From positions 1 through 64,000 of the forward strand of contig NZ_QUHC01000006.1 of assembly GCF_003479425.1 (NCBI RefSeq): 64,000 nt of DNA. The letters are read 5' to 3'. The translations under genes were made by a program, and so were the position numbers. Positions 19,164 through 28,169 of this stretch are shown one piece after another. Each line of letters starts with the position of its first letter. The first letter of the stretch is position 1. This DNA is from Odoribacter sp. AF15-53. Lineage in GTDB: Bacteria > Bacteroidota > Bacteroidia > Bacteroidales > Marinifilaceae. The notes below the pieces were generated by a model, which ran no database searches, was not told the DNA's origin, and worked only from the letters and a program-made list of their open reading frames with translations.

Positions 19164-20654
19164 ATGAAAAAGTTATTATACATCATCGGAATGCTTCTAC
19201 CATTTACTTTCATCGGATGTCATGCCGAAGAAGAAGAAACAATCCTCGAAATTCCATCAAGCAACACCTCTTCCAATATTCCTGCCGATCACTTTGTAGT
19301 AACATTTACCTCCCTTTCGCGAGCCGCCATTTCCGGACCTGACACACGGGTACAGTCGTTACTCTACGTTCTTTACAAATCCTCCGGAGAATTTGTCAAA
19401 GAACGAGTCATTCTTATTCCCGGCGGGGCGACCCCATCATGGCCTCTCCCGATCGTTCAAGACACCTTACCCTTGGGAAGCTACCAAGCCGTTTTTCTCG
19501 CCAACACGGAAAAAGCATTATTCCCTTACGCGACACCGGAAAATCCGGTAAACTATTCCAATATTCTGACAAATTACCAGACAACATTCGGTAATGGCAG
19601 AATCAATCTTCCCAACACGGAATTCTCGGACAACACGGAATATTATTGGGCCAAAGTCCCGTTCTCGAACACGAACGCAACACCTTCCGTCTTGCTACAA
19701 CGCATTTTGGGAAAACTAAACGTACACCGGAACACCGTTGATGCCCAACAAGCCCTCAATCAACTGGTACAAAACATTGTAACCCAAATGAATTACAAAA
19801 ACATAATCACGAACACGGCAAAATCGGTCTTAACAACAGAAGTAAAAGCCGCCCTCGGTCCCGTGGGTACAATTCTACTCGCTCCACTGGGAGGTATTAC
19901 AGCCGCAACAGATACCATTGTCGGCAGGTTACTCACTCCTGTCGTCAATGCCCTGTACAACCAATTATTACAAAGTCTCGTGAACCAGATCGGTATTGCC
20001 CTAACTGGGAACTCCGACCAAAATACCTTACTCGAGAAACTCGGGACATTACTCAATCCCTGGGAATTCAACGAGGCAAACACGGCTATCGTTTCTCTTA
20101 AAAATTTTCCCAAATCAATCAATTTTGACCTCGTCGTACAAGAATATTACACCGGGATTCAGCGTTTCGGATTCAAATTCACCACCGACCAGTATTTCAA
20201 GCAAAAATGCATATACATAAAAGGCTTTTCCGGACTATATAATATACAAAAAATTAACGTGATCAAACAAGGACTTATATCCGGATTACTTATTGATAGA
20301 ACTATCGACGGTTCCCTGCTTCTGAACGGCTCGTTCGTCGACATTACCGACTCTCTGAGAAACAACACATTGACAAACATTCAATATAAAGCGGGCTACT
20401 CGCTCGTGGATATCTATCTGAAATCCTATAACCCCCAAACCGGTTCGTCCCCCTTAACCCTAAGCGTGAAACTGGGTAACGTAACCAACATCACGAACTT
20501 ACTGACAGGGCTTCCCGGCATTGGTGCCCTTTTGGCTATTGTTCTCACACCATTAAATAACATTACGGTCTCCGTTCCGATAAACCTTCCCGTACTTGCC
20601 ATCGACAACTTAACGATTAGCGGTAAATGGAGTACTCCCACGACATATCAATGA
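19164..20654 (+). CDS. Large fimbrillin-cluster lipoprotein with hydrophobic inserts
   Basis: A lipoprotein of 496 residues, last gene of the operon (18 bases after the previous gene). The lipobox is FIGC (Cys19). The N-terminal 180 residues resemble Mfa2-like domains (LYVLYKSSGEFVKERVILIPGG, LPLGSYQAVFLANTEKALF, SVLLQRILGKLNVHRNTV). An insert of about 90 residues is Leu/Ile/Val/Gly/Pro-rich (AALGPVGTILLAPLGGITAATDTIVGRLLTPVVNALYNQLLQSLVNQIGIALTG), and a similar stretch (GLPGIGALLAIVLTPLNNI) returns near the C-terminus before the last strand. Its length and end position suggest a tip protein. The hydrophobic inserts are odd for a fimbrial subunit. Confidence 0.55.
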   Translation: MKKLLYIIGMLLPFTFIGCHAEEEETILEIPSSNTSSNIPADHFVVTFTSLSRAAISGPDTRVQSLLYVLYKSSGEFVKERVILIPGGATPSWPLPIVQDTLPLGSYQAVFLANTEKALFPYATPENPVNYSNILTNYQTTFGNGRINLPNTEFSDNTEYYWAKVPFSNTNATPSVLLQRILGKLNVHRNTVDAQQALNQLVQNIVTQMNYKNIITNTAKSVLTTEVKAALGPVGTILLAPLGGITAATDTIVGRLLTPVVNALYNQLLQSLVNQIGIALTGNSDQNTLLEKLGTLLNPWEFNEANTAIVSLKNFPKSINFDLVVQEYYTGIQRFGFKFTTDQYFKQKCIYIKGFSGLYNIQKINVIKQGLISGLLIDRTIDGSLLLNGSFVDITDSLRNNTLTNIQYKAGYSLVDIYLKSYNPQTGSSPLTLSVKLGNVTNITNLLTGLPGIGALLAIVLTPLNNITVSVPINLPVLAIDNLTISGKWSTPTTYQ

Positions 20655-20833
20655 AAGAATTATCTATATCGCTGCAGGCTTACTATTGCTATAATCTTGT
20701 GGAGAAATCCACCGCATAAATCAAAAACCGACTCTCACTACGTCCCCGTCCAAATTGAAACTGGCCATCAATCAAGCAACAACTCTTTATTCCGTTCCGG
20801 TTGCATTCACGATAAACATTCTACCTGAATAAT

Positions 20834-20870
20834 AAAAAAACAGGCTGTCGATGAATAGACAGCCTGTTTT
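20834..20870. terminator. Bidirectional terminator
   Basis: A 9-bp perfect stem CAGGCTGTC (20841-20849) / GACAGCCTG (20858-20866) flanked by an A-run before and a T-run after. It can end both the fimbrillin operon (plus strand) and the convergent S46 peptidase gene, whose stop codon is 18 bases away. Confidence 0.85.
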
Positions 20871-20887
20871 ATATTATCGTTTATTGA

Positions 20888-23053
20888 CTAGTAAACAATC
20901 GTCATTTCGTCAATCAAGTTCTGTGCATTAGCCATTTTGTCCACGATGAACAACATGTAACGAGTATCCAAGTTGATACATCTTTGCAAGTTTTCCTCGA
21001 AATCAATATCACCGGACATTGCCTCAGAGTTTCCGTCAAACGCTGTTCCGATCAACTCGCCGTAACCGTTAATAACCGGAGAACCGGAGTTTCCTCCCGT
21101 GATATCGTTATTCGTGATAAAGTTTACAGAGATATTATCAGCCCCGTAACGTCCGAAATTCTTAGCATTATACAAATCTTTCAATTGTTGCGGAACTTCG
21201 AATTCGCCACCTTTAGGACCTTCTTTTTCCATTACCCCCGTCAACGTCGTGTAGTAATCATAGAAAACGGCATCTCTCGGTTTGTAACTTTTCACGTTAC
21301 CGTAAGTCAAACGAATCGTGGAGTTTGCATTCGGAGCCCATACCTTCTCCGGGTTCATTTCCATCAATCCTCTCACGAACAAGCGGTCGCCCTTGGCGAT
21401 ATTGTTACGCATAGAGTTTGTAGCTCCACCCAACTTCTGGTAGGTTTCGAAAATTGATTTCCCGGTAATATACCCCAAATCTTTCTGCAATTTTTTCATA
21501 TCCGGCTTCTCAAGGAAGGCGTTAAAACGAGCCTCATCCGTGAAGATAGATTTATCGGATAATTCTTTAGCGAACTTCTCGTAGTTACCTTTGTATTTCT
21601 TGTTGATCATATTGATCACTTCCGGATGCCACTCGGCAGCCACGTTATCGTTATACATTTTGAACAACGTAGCCATCAGGTTTTTATCCACATCCTTATT
21701 GAAATCCTTGAAGAACGCTTTTGCATTTTCCCGGATAGCCTGCATAAACATATCTTTCATGGGAGCCGGAGTTTTTTCTGCATCCAAAGCTCTCTCCAAC
21801 GTGTTAGATACGCGGAAAGCGAACAACGGTACTTCAGGACCTTGAAGGGCAGCTTCCTGCATATAAGAAGAAGCCTCGTTATACGGGTGCATAGCCTCGT
21901 ATCCTTCCTTAATCATACTTAACACTTTACCATATTTAGCCTGACGAGCCGGATCAGCGTTTACCCAAGTCGTGAATTCACGCTCGATCTTCTCTTTCTC
22001 GCCCATCGTGTTCAAATTCTTCAAAGCGATATTCTGCTCGTGAGAATACTTCCAGTAGTTAGCACATTGCGCGTGTTTTGAAGCGTACTGAATACGAGTT
22101 TTCGGATCAGCATCCATTCCTTCTTTCATCACCCGCAATTTTTCCGTACGTACCTTGTAACGGATATCGTTGGTAACATCCATCGTCTCTTTCAAACCGA
22201 AGCTAGTCAGGAAACGATCCGTCGTTCCGGGAAATCCCATGATCATGGCGAAATCACCATCTTGCACACCCTTGGCAGAAACCGGCAAATGATGTCTCGG
22301 TTTCAACGGAACATTATTCGGAGAATAAGATGCAGGCTCCCCGTTCGGCCCCGTGTAGATACGCATCATGGAGAAGTCTGCCGTGTGACGCGGCCATACC
22401 CAGTTATCCGTGTCTCCTCCGAATTTACCCATGCTCTGTGGCGGAGCTCCAACCAAACGAACATCTTGGTAAATTTTATATACTAACAAGAAGAATTGAT
22501 TCCCTTCGAACATATCCTTTACCTGAGCTCTCAAGTCAGTTCCTTGCACAGCCTTGGCAACAATTTGAGCGGAAATTCGCTCGATAGCTTCAGCACGTTC
22601 CTCTTCAGTCATGTTATCGTTCAAAACGGCATTTACCTGATCGGTTACATCTTCCATACGTTGCAGGATAGAAGCCGTGATTCCCGGATTCGGCAATTCA
22701 TCCGAATGCTTGTAAGCCCAGAAACCATTCGTCAAGTAATCGTGTTCCAAGGTAGAATGTTTTTGGATCACATCGAATCCGCAGTGGTGGTTTGTCAGAA
22801 CCAAACCTTTGTCGGAAATAATCTCTCCTGAACAGAAATGCCAGAAAGGACTCTCCACTTTACCTAACCCAACAATAGCGTCTTTCAATGAAGCCTGATT
22901 CACGGAATAGATATCTTCCGCTGTCAATTTACATCCTTGTGCCTGCATCTGTTCGATGTTCTTTCCAAGCAAGGACAACAGCCACATACCTTCATCCGCC
23001 CGCGCTATTGACGCTGAAAGTAAAGCAAATACAATAATAAAAACTCTCTTCAT
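20888..23053 (-). CDS. S46 family dipeptidyl-peptidase, DPP7-type
   Basis: A secreted serine exopeptidase of 721 residues that removes dipeptides from oligopeptides. The signal peptide is MKRVFIIVFALLSASIARA; the start at 23053 is chosen for it. The catalytic His is in TNHHCG (about 89-90), the Asp in a central GDTDNWVWPRHTADF block, and the Ser at about 656 in GGNSGSPV. The residue 18 positions after the Ser, which sets specificity in Porphyromonas gingivalis enzymes (Gly673 in DPP7, Arg673 in DPP11), is Gly here (FDGNSEA), so a preference for hydrophobic P1 residues rather than Asp/Glu is inferred. It is alone between two terminators or gaps. Confidence 0.93.
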   Translation of the reverse strand: MKRVFIIVFALLSASIARADEGMWLLSLLGKNIEQMQAQGCKLTAEDIYSVNQASLKDAIVGLGKVESPFWHFCSGEIISDKGLVLTNHHCGFDVIQKHSTLEHDYLTNGFWAYKHSDELPNPGITASILQRMEDVTDQVNAVLNDNMTEEERAEAIERISAQIVAKAVQGTDLRAQVKDMFEGNQFFLLVYKIYQDVRLVGAPPQSMGKFGGDTDNWVWPRHTADFSMMRIYTGPNGEPASYSPNNVPLKPRHHLPVSAKGVQDGDFAMIMGFPGTTDRFLTSFGLKETMDVTNDIRYKVRTEKLRVMKEGMDADPKTRIQYASKHAQCANYWKYSHEQNIALKNLNTMGEKEKIEREFTTWVNADPARQAKYGKVLSMIKEGYEAMHPYNEASSYMQEAALQGPEVPLFAFRVSNTLERALDAEKTPAPMKDMFMQAIRENAKAFFKDFNKDVDKNLMATLFKMYNDNVAAEWHPEVINMINKKYKGNYEKFAKELSDKSIFTDEARFNAFLEKPDMKKLQKDLGYITGKSIFETYQKLGGATNSMRNNIAKGDRLFVRGLMEMNPEKVWAPNANSTIRLTYGNVKSYKPRDAVFYDYYTTLTGVMEKEGPKGGEFEVPQQLKDLYNAKNFGRYGADNISVNFITNNDITGGNSGSPVINGYGELIGTAFDGNSEAMSGDIDFEENLQRCINLDTRYMLFIVDKMANAQNLIDEMTIVY

Positions 23054-23243
23054 CTGTTTAAATTTCACGTTTAATATATAATCTTGATCTAATATAATTC
23101 CGGTCAAAAATTCCCACGCCTCCAACAAACGATCGCGAATATACAATTTAATTCATAGAAATTTCACGTAACTCCCCGTGATTTAATATTATTATAACAT
23201 TCTATTCATTGTATAAACATGTATCCGAGTCCGCTAGATTTAG

Positions 23244-23292
23244 TATCTTTGTACTTGTTGGGAAGAATAATCCGGCCTCTTGCAATGCCGGA
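23244..23292 (+). promoter_or_regulatory. -7 box and leader hairpin of the cupin gene
   Basis: TATCTTTG at 23244-23251 is a perfect -7 box; no TTG lies at the right distance. A 6-bp hairpin (TCCGGC 23271-23276 / GCCGGA 23287-23292) follows in the roughly 90-base leader before the ATG at 23348. Confidence 0.5.
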
Positions 23293-23347
23293 GCTTTTAG
23301 GTATCGACAAAAATTATAAACTCAATTATTAGAATAAAGAATCTCAC

Positions 23348-23722
23348 ATGAAACAGAAATTAAATTACAACATGCAAATGGACATTAAATACAATTACCT
23401 GGAAAAGATCAATGTACCGGAAATTGTAAAAGAATGTACCGATAAATGGTTCAACCAATCATTATGCGAGGTCAATTCCTCGGTATTCAGACTTGGGATC
23501 TTCGAAGGAGAATATCATCTGCATAAACACGATCATGACGACGAACTCTTTTTTGTTATTGATGGTTCCATTGTTCTGGAAACAGAAAAGGGCAATTTCG
23601 AACTGGGACAATTCGAAGGTGTATGCGTACCCAAAGGTATCATGCACAGACCTATCGCAAAACAGAAAGCCATTGTCCTGATGATCGAAAATAAAGGAAT
23701 TGACCCTATCGGGAATGATTGA
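23348..23722 (+). CDS. Small single-domain cupin protein
   Basis: A cytoplasmic cupin of 124 residues. The metal-binding motif 1 is HLHKHDHDDELFFVIDG (about 59-75), with the H-x-H and Glu ligands, and motif 2 is VCVPKGIMHRPIAK (about 92-105) with its His. This resembles the mannose-6-phosphate isomerase-like cupins. The first Met is used as start; MQMDIKYN at residue 9 is possible. It is monocistronic with its own -7 box and terminator. The substrate is unknown. Confidence 0.8.
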   Translation: MKQKLNYNMQMDIKYNYLEKINVPEIVKECTDKWFNQSLCEVNSSVFRLGIFEGEYHLHKHDHDDELFFVIDGSIVLETEKGNFELGQFEGVCVPKGIMHRPIAKQKAIVLMIENKGIDPIGND

Positions 23723-23752
23723 GTCATTATATCATCAAAACTCAAGAAAACA

Positions 23753-23777
23753 AAACAGGGAATGAATATCCCTGTTT
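23753..23777 (+). terminator. Hairpin after the cupin gene
   Basis: A 9-bp perfect stem AAACAGGGA (23753-23761) / TCCCTGTTT (23769-23777) with a 7-base loop lies 30 bases after the cupin stop codon. The T-run is short. Confidence 0.6.
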
Positions 23778-23876
23778 CGCCTTCTTGAATTTATATATTT
23801 CACTCGATTTTTCTCTCCAGTTCTTTCTACTAACGTATTCCGTGGCAAACCTGAAAGATTAGAAACATGAAATAGT

Positions 23877-25154
23877 TTATTTAAGAATCTTTCCCTTTCT
23901 TACTTTATAAGAAATCTCTTCGCTAGCATTTCCCCGAGAAAAGTTAACATAATCCACATTATTCCCGGTAGATAAATGCAATTCTCCCGTGTACCATATC
24001 GCCTTTATCGGTGATCCATCACTCCCAGGAAAAATAACATCAAAAGAAATTATCTTCCCCGACTCGGCTCCTCGAAGTGAAATCAAATAAAGAAAACCAT
24101 CCCGGATTTCCCAGCAAGCAGTATATCCTCGCAAACAACGAGGGGTAAACTCGTCCCGCAGCAAGGAACGAATACGGGCGTAAAGATTCATATCATATTG
24201 AAGAGGATAATTTTCTAATTTATAAGCTCGACCATCCATCCGAAGCGTGTCCGTCATCCCGAAATTCCAGTGAGAATCACGATAAACAGCTTTACATCCC
24301 TTACCTTCCCATACTCTCAGTTCACTTCCCGGCTGCGAATGCACTCGACCGCAAAGTTTCACGTAATCCCATGCGGGGACAAGCAGCACGCATTCCTTCA
24401 ATTCTTGTATATAGGGGTTGGAAAAATCATTTTCAATCCATTTCCCGTCATTGTCTCTCACCTGACTAATAGAGGATTTATCCGGTACCACACGCACCGC
24501 AATCCCTAAACTGTCAATGCTACCGTCAGGCCGGGAAATTACCTGTACTTTAGCAAGCAAATACTTATTTGCCAACTCCGGGAAGCGATCCCCGTTAAAC
24601 AACGTCTCGATTAATGGTAACGTATATTCCACCGAAAAAACAGTTTCTTTCCATACATTACGATAAGTCGATCGGGAAACCACTCGTCCGTTTTCCACCC
24701 GGTAGATCCATTCATCCTCGTAATCCGACCGAAATCCCATACCTCCCCGATGAATACATTCCCCTCCTACCACGTTCAGCTCACCACTAAACCACGAGGC
24801 AAAAACTTTTCCATCCTGCACATAATCGTCAAAAATACCCTCTAAATCCATAAAGACCATTTTATGATCGTCAGAACGTACTGTGCTGTAACAATCCTCG
24901 ATCTTCTCCAGAAACAACGAATCATTCTGTAATCGCCACCACTCCACACTGACCGATAAATCCCGGATATAGCAAGAGTCATATAAACGATCCGACACTT
25001 TAGCCGATAACGTTGAATCCGCCCCTAAAGGATTGGAATACATCTGAAAAGTATCCTTCTCGATAAGCACCACGCTTTGCCCGGAAACTTCTACTGGAGG
25101 AAAAACAACAAAACAAGCCAAAAATACCCATAGAATAAAATACAACTTTTTCAT
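23877..25154 (-). CDS. Secreted protein of unknown function with a tandem domain duplication
   Basis: An exported protein of 425 residues, not recognised. The signal peptide ends at VEVSGQ (about residue 26). Two halves share a pattern: WWRLQNDSLFLEKI then GKVFASWFSGELNVVGGE and EDEWIYRVENGRVV (about 72-158), and CWEIRDGFLYLISL then SPIKAIWYTGELHLSTGN and EEISYKVRKGKIL near the C-terminus (about 335-424). A middle part, YLLAKVQVISRPDGSIDSLGIAVRVV, resembles the TonB C-terminal pattern of strand-PDG-turn-strand. It precedes no clear operon partner and is next to other orphan secreted genes. Confidence 0.6.
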   Translation of the reverse strand: MKKLYFILWVFLACFVVFPPVEVSGQSVVLIEKDTFQMYSNPLGADSTLSAKVSDRLYDSCYIRDLSVSVEWWRLQNDSLFLEKIEDCYSTVRSDDHKMVFMDLEGIFDDYVQDGKVFASWFSGELNVVGGECIHRGGMGFRSDYEDEWIYRVENGRVVSRSTYRNVWKETVFSVEYTLPLIETLFNGDRFPELANKYLLAKVQVISRPDGSIDSLGIAVRVVPDKSSISQVRDNDGKWIENDFSNPYIQELKECVLLVPAWDYVKLCGRVHSQPGSELRVWEGKGCKAVYRDSHWNFGMTDTLRMDGRAYKLENYPLQYDMNLYARIRSLLRDEFTPRCLRGYTACWEIRDGFLYLISLRGAESGKIISFDVIFPGSDGSPIKAIWYTGELHLSTGNNVDYVNFSRGNASEEISYKVRKGKILK

Positions 25155-25274
25155 AATTCATAGGTTATTGGTTAATAAAAATTCATCACATCATCTTTTT
25201 ATAATGATAATATTCCAAACATCAGATATTCATTTTGAAGAACATGAGGCAATTTTGGATTCAAGCATGTTATT

Positions 25275-25943
25275 TCAATTTACTTTTTTCAACTCCTCAT
25301 CAGCTTCCTTTAGTGCCTTTTTGAAATTAAATGTTCCGAACATGTCATAAACAGCCCAAGGCATCTTTATGCTGATATATTCTTTCCCAGGATAGTGTTC
25401 GTCAAAAATTAAAAATTCAGCTTGTTTAATTATTTCACAAGACTCTTTTGATAGGTTATCGTATAACTCTTTCATCGTGTTTTTGGCAAGAGAATCTAAG
25501 ACTTGGAATATATTGTTACTCATCCAAAATGTAATATCAAAAACATCTCCTTCTTTGTTAAGGTGGAGAGTTATTTCAAAATCTTTCCGTCCAGATATAT
25601 CTTTTACCCGTGTTTTTATCTCTGCGGGAACAATCTTCTGCCAAATATAATCCGGCCAACTCCGCACAATATTTTCTATCTCCTCTGTCATTAAATTATA
25701 ATTGATACATCCCGGATACTTACTCTCGAAATGCTGATATTTCTTTTCGAATCCGGGTATACGTAACTCCCAAAATACTTCTGTCGATTCTTTGTTACTA
25801 ACCCTTATAGGTATAACTGTTAAACCATTAATTACTCTCTGTGGCAAAGTATCGATAATCATACCATAATCTCGAACAACACCCGCTTTTGCCAATATAC
25901 CACATAGCAGGTTTACCAATAATATTAGAATTACTTTTTTCAT
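25275..25943 (-). CDS. Secreted protein of unknown function
   Basis: An exported protein of 222 residues. The N-terminus MKKVILILLVNLLCGILAKAG is a signal peptide. The central segment FEITLHLNKEGDVFDITFWMSN looks like the strand-turn-strand of TonB-like domains, and the C-terminal 80 residues are helical and charged (SLAKNTMKELYDNLSKESCEIIKQAE, KKALKEADEELKKVN). No catalytic motif was seen. It lies in AT-rich DNA between two other secreted-protein genes on the same strand, with gaps of 46 and 120 bases. Confidence 0.6.
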   Translation of the reverse strand: MKKVILILLVNLLCGILAKAGVVRDYGMIIDTLPQRVINGLTVIPIRVSNKESTEVFWELRIPGFEKKYQHFESKYPGCINYNLMTEEIENIVRSWPDYIWQKIVPAEIKTRVKDISGRKDFEITLHLNKEGDVFDITFWMSNNIFQVLDSLAKNTMKELYDNLSKESCEIIKQAEFLIFDEHYPGKEYISIKMPWAVYDMFGTFNFKKALKEADEELKKVN

Positions 25944-25989
25944 TTGGTTTCTATTTTTTAGGATGAATAATATATTTGTTCTTTTAAAT

Positions 25990-26775
25990 TTAGAAGCCTT
26001 GCCAAAAGACTTTTAACAAAAGAGGAGTATAATGATTAAAATCAGTTATCTGTAATGAAAATTTATTTTCTTTGTCACTAAAATCAAGAAAATTTGTAAT
26101 GCAAAATACTCCATACATTTGAAATTTACGTACTATCAAATTTGAATTATAATTATAAGCGTTTATTAGAGTTTTCAACCATTCTTGGTAATCTGAATAA
26201 ATACTATCACCAGAGACTGATTTCATTCCTTGATATTCGAAAACCAAACCTTTAAAATCTCTACTCATAATCAAATCCGTTAAAACCCTTACTTCATATT
26301 CTTCACAAGCAGCATAATATCCATCAGTATAAGTTTTATAATTAAGATAAGCATAAAGATGTAATAGTTCATGTAATAGATTTTCAAAAGTTATATGATT
26401 ACTACCATTAAAGCCTATTTCCGTGATAATAAAACTGGGTTTACACTGTGCTTCGTTTTTCGATTCAGAGCCAGCAGGAAACTTATAAAAATTAATTCTT
26501 ATACCAGATTCCATTAAAAAAATAAGTAATTTGCGTGTTTTGCGATTGGAGTATAAGAATTCAATATGAGATAATATATTAGATCTATCATATATATTAT
26601 TTATTGATTTATCAAACTCAAATATTGCTTTTATCGGATCGGGCAAAACAAATAATTCTATGTCTGGATCAAAATTTTGTTCATGATCAATCATATCCAT
26701 CTCATTTACACAACCACCAAAAGTCAGTAGGATAAAAAGAAAAACAATATGTTTTAATAATTTCTTTTTCATCAT
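25990..26775 (-). CDS. Lipoprotein with HExxH metallopeptidase-like motif
   Basis: A predicted lipoprotein of 261 residues (lipobox LTFGGC, Cys22). The segment NLLHELLHLYAYLNY carries HELLH at 135-139, and ACEEYEVRVLTDL follows about 20 residues later with Glu residues that could be the third zinc ligand, the layout of gluzincin peptidases. No known family was recognised. The DNA is clearly more AT-rich than its neighbours, which suggests transfer. It may be an inactive or non-peptidase member; the zinc role is inferred from the motif alone. A terminator separates it from the upstream TlpA-like gene. Confidence 0.55.
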   Translation of the reverse strand: MMKKKLLKHIVFLFILLTFGGCVNEMDMIDHEQNFDPDIELFVLPDPIKAIFEFDKSINNIYDRSNILSHIEFLYSNRKTRKLLIFLMESGIRINFYKFPAGSESKNEAQCKPSFIITEIGFNGSNHITFENLLHELLHLYAYLNYKTYTDGYYAACEEYEVRVLTDLIMSRDFKGLVFEYQGMKSVSGDSIYSDYQEWLKTLINAYNYNSNLIVRKFQMYGVFCITNFLDFSDKENKFSLQITDFNHYTPLLLKVFWQGF

Positions 26776-26791
26776 CTTACATATTTCGTTA

Positions 26792-26830
26792 TAAAAAAAG
26801 CCGCCTCAAGGATGAGAATTGAGACGGCTT
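26792..26830 (-). terminator. Terminator of the TlpA-like gene
   Basis: A 12-base stem with one internal mismatch (AAGCCGCCTCAA 26798-26809 / TTGAGACGGCTT 26819-26830), followed on the minus strand by a T-run. It is 29 bases beyond the stop codon of the TlpA-like gene. Confidence 0.85.
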
Positions 26831-26858
26831 CGGGGGTTAAACCATTTTTTTTCTAACC

Positions 26859-27947
26859 TTACTCTTTCTTCTTCTTCAGCATTTCCACAATAAACTTCTC
26901 CAGTTCTTTGCCCCGGAGATTCTTTGCCACAATACGATTTTCCTCATCAAGAATAAAAGTACGGGGAATGGTTGTTACCAAATACTCGGTAGCAATCGCA
27001 GAAGGCTGTTTCAAGTCGGACACGTTTTTCCAGTCACTACCATCCTGACCGATTGCGGTTAACCAAGCTTGCTTATTATCATCAAGAGAGACACTGATGA
27101 TCTCCAAACCTCTCGGGCGATAACGTTTATAGAGTTTCAACAGATTCACATTTTCCTGCCGACAAGGTTGGCACCAAGATGCCCAAAAATCCACGATCTT
27201 CACTTTTCCCTTTGTCTCGTGCAAGGCAAGTACTCCGCCATCGGCCAACGGAGCACTGAAATTGGGTGCAATCGCCCCCACGGCAACTTTTTGCATCTCG
27301 GCTAACTTGGTTGCTACCCGTTTGCCATAGAAAGATGCTTTCGCCTTCTCGCCAAGAGCTTCGTAACGTGCGGTCAATTTCGTGTCGTCCATACCCAGCA
27401 TTTTCCCGGCCACCACGTAAGCGGACACGTACGAATCGCTATACTTCTTTATTAACGCCAATTCATCAGCTAACACTTTGTTCTCTATTTTACTGAATTC
27501 CTGTTGTAACTTTGGCTGAAGCGATATATTCTGACGTGCCTGTGCATCCATTTGTTGTTGGGTTCGTAACAGACATTTATTCAAATCGTCGAATTCTTTC
27601 CATATTTTTTGAGCTTCGCTATCACTTTCAACAATCATTTCATTCGTACCAAGCGTGATCGTGTAATGAGCATTCTCCAGCATGATTGTTGCTAGTACCG
27701 GGGTCTTCTTGACGGGAGTCAAGTAAACGACTGTCATCTCTGGCATCCGACCTGTAAATTCGAATATCCCGTTCGTGACCGTTGCCTCACCAATATCGAT
27801 CATTCCGTTCTCCGTGTCGGCAATCAGTAATAATTTCCCGTTGACCGTGTTAGCTAGTCGTCCTTCTATCTTGTAGCTATCTCCTTGTGCCATACTTGTA
27901 AAAAGGCACCCCAACAAGAGACTTACGGTAAATAAAATCTTTTTCAT
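26859..27947 (-). CDS. Periplasmic TlpA-like thioredoxin with DUF4369 domain
   Basis: A secreted disulfide reductase-like protein of 362 residues. After the signal peptide (MKKILFTVSLLLGCLFTSMAQ) comes a DUF4369 beta-domain (about 25-115, YKIEGRLANTVNGKLLLIAD), a helical middle, and a thioredoxin domain (about 225-362) with the active site WCQPC at 258-262 and the cis-Pro in TIPRTF (Pro about 328). Such proteins in Bacteroidetes are thought to keep periplasmic thiols reduced or act in stress. Compare the protein at 51523, which has the same layout but no CxxC. The start codon is abutted by a heptamer array. Confidence 0.88.
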   Translation of the reverse strand: MKKILFTVSLLLGCLFTSMAQGDSYKIEGRLANTVNGKLLLIADTENGMIDIGEATVTNGIFEFTGRMPEMTVVYLTPVKKTPVLATIMLENAHYTITLGTNEMIVESDSEAQKIWKEFDDLNKCLLRTQQQMDAQARQNISLQPKLQQEFSKIENKVLADELALIKKYSDSYVSAYVVAGKMLGMDDTKLTARYEALGEKAKASFYGKRVATKLAEMQKVAVGAIAPNFSAPLADGGVLALHETKGKVKIVDFWASWCQPCRQENVNLLKLYKRYRPRGLEIISVSLDDNKQAWLTAIGQDGSDWKNVSDLKQPSAIATEYLVTTIPRTFILDEENRIVAKNLRGKELEKFIVEMLKKKKE

Positions 27948-27974
27948 AGTTTTTAGTTTCTAGTTTCTAATTTT
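27947..27974. repeat. 7-bp tandem array at the start of the TlpA-like gene
   Basis: Units TAGTTTT, TAGTTTC, TAGTTTC, TAATTTT run straight out of the start codon at 27947 (minus-strand gene). Confidence 0.75.
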
Positions 27975-27977
27975 CCA

Positions 27978-28067
27978 ACTACCCCCTCCGGCTCCCCCTT
28001 ACACAGGGGGAGAGTTGATTACCAAGCGGTTTCCCCGCCTGTGTAAGGAGGGGCTAGGGGTGGTAGT
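27978..28067. repeat. Palindromic dispersed element, copy 3
   Basis: The core begins ACTACCCCCTCCGG and ends GGGGTGGTAGT, with two inner CTTACACAG/CTGTGTAAG blocks. It lies between the Tld-like gene and the TlpA-like gene, both on the minus strand. The outer arms are weaker than in copies 2 and 4. Confidence 0.85.
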
Positions 28068-28169
28068 CCTCCGTTCAAAATTCTAAACTTACTAGTTTTT
28101 AACTTTTAGCTTAAATCATCTCCCGCTAAAACCAATAAAGGCCAACACGGGAGACTTTGACTTAATTTA

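Noticed and set aside
20655..20833. A further small fimbrial gene after the last lipoprotein
   Set aside because: Short frames there have no signal peptide or start context, and a terminator follows.
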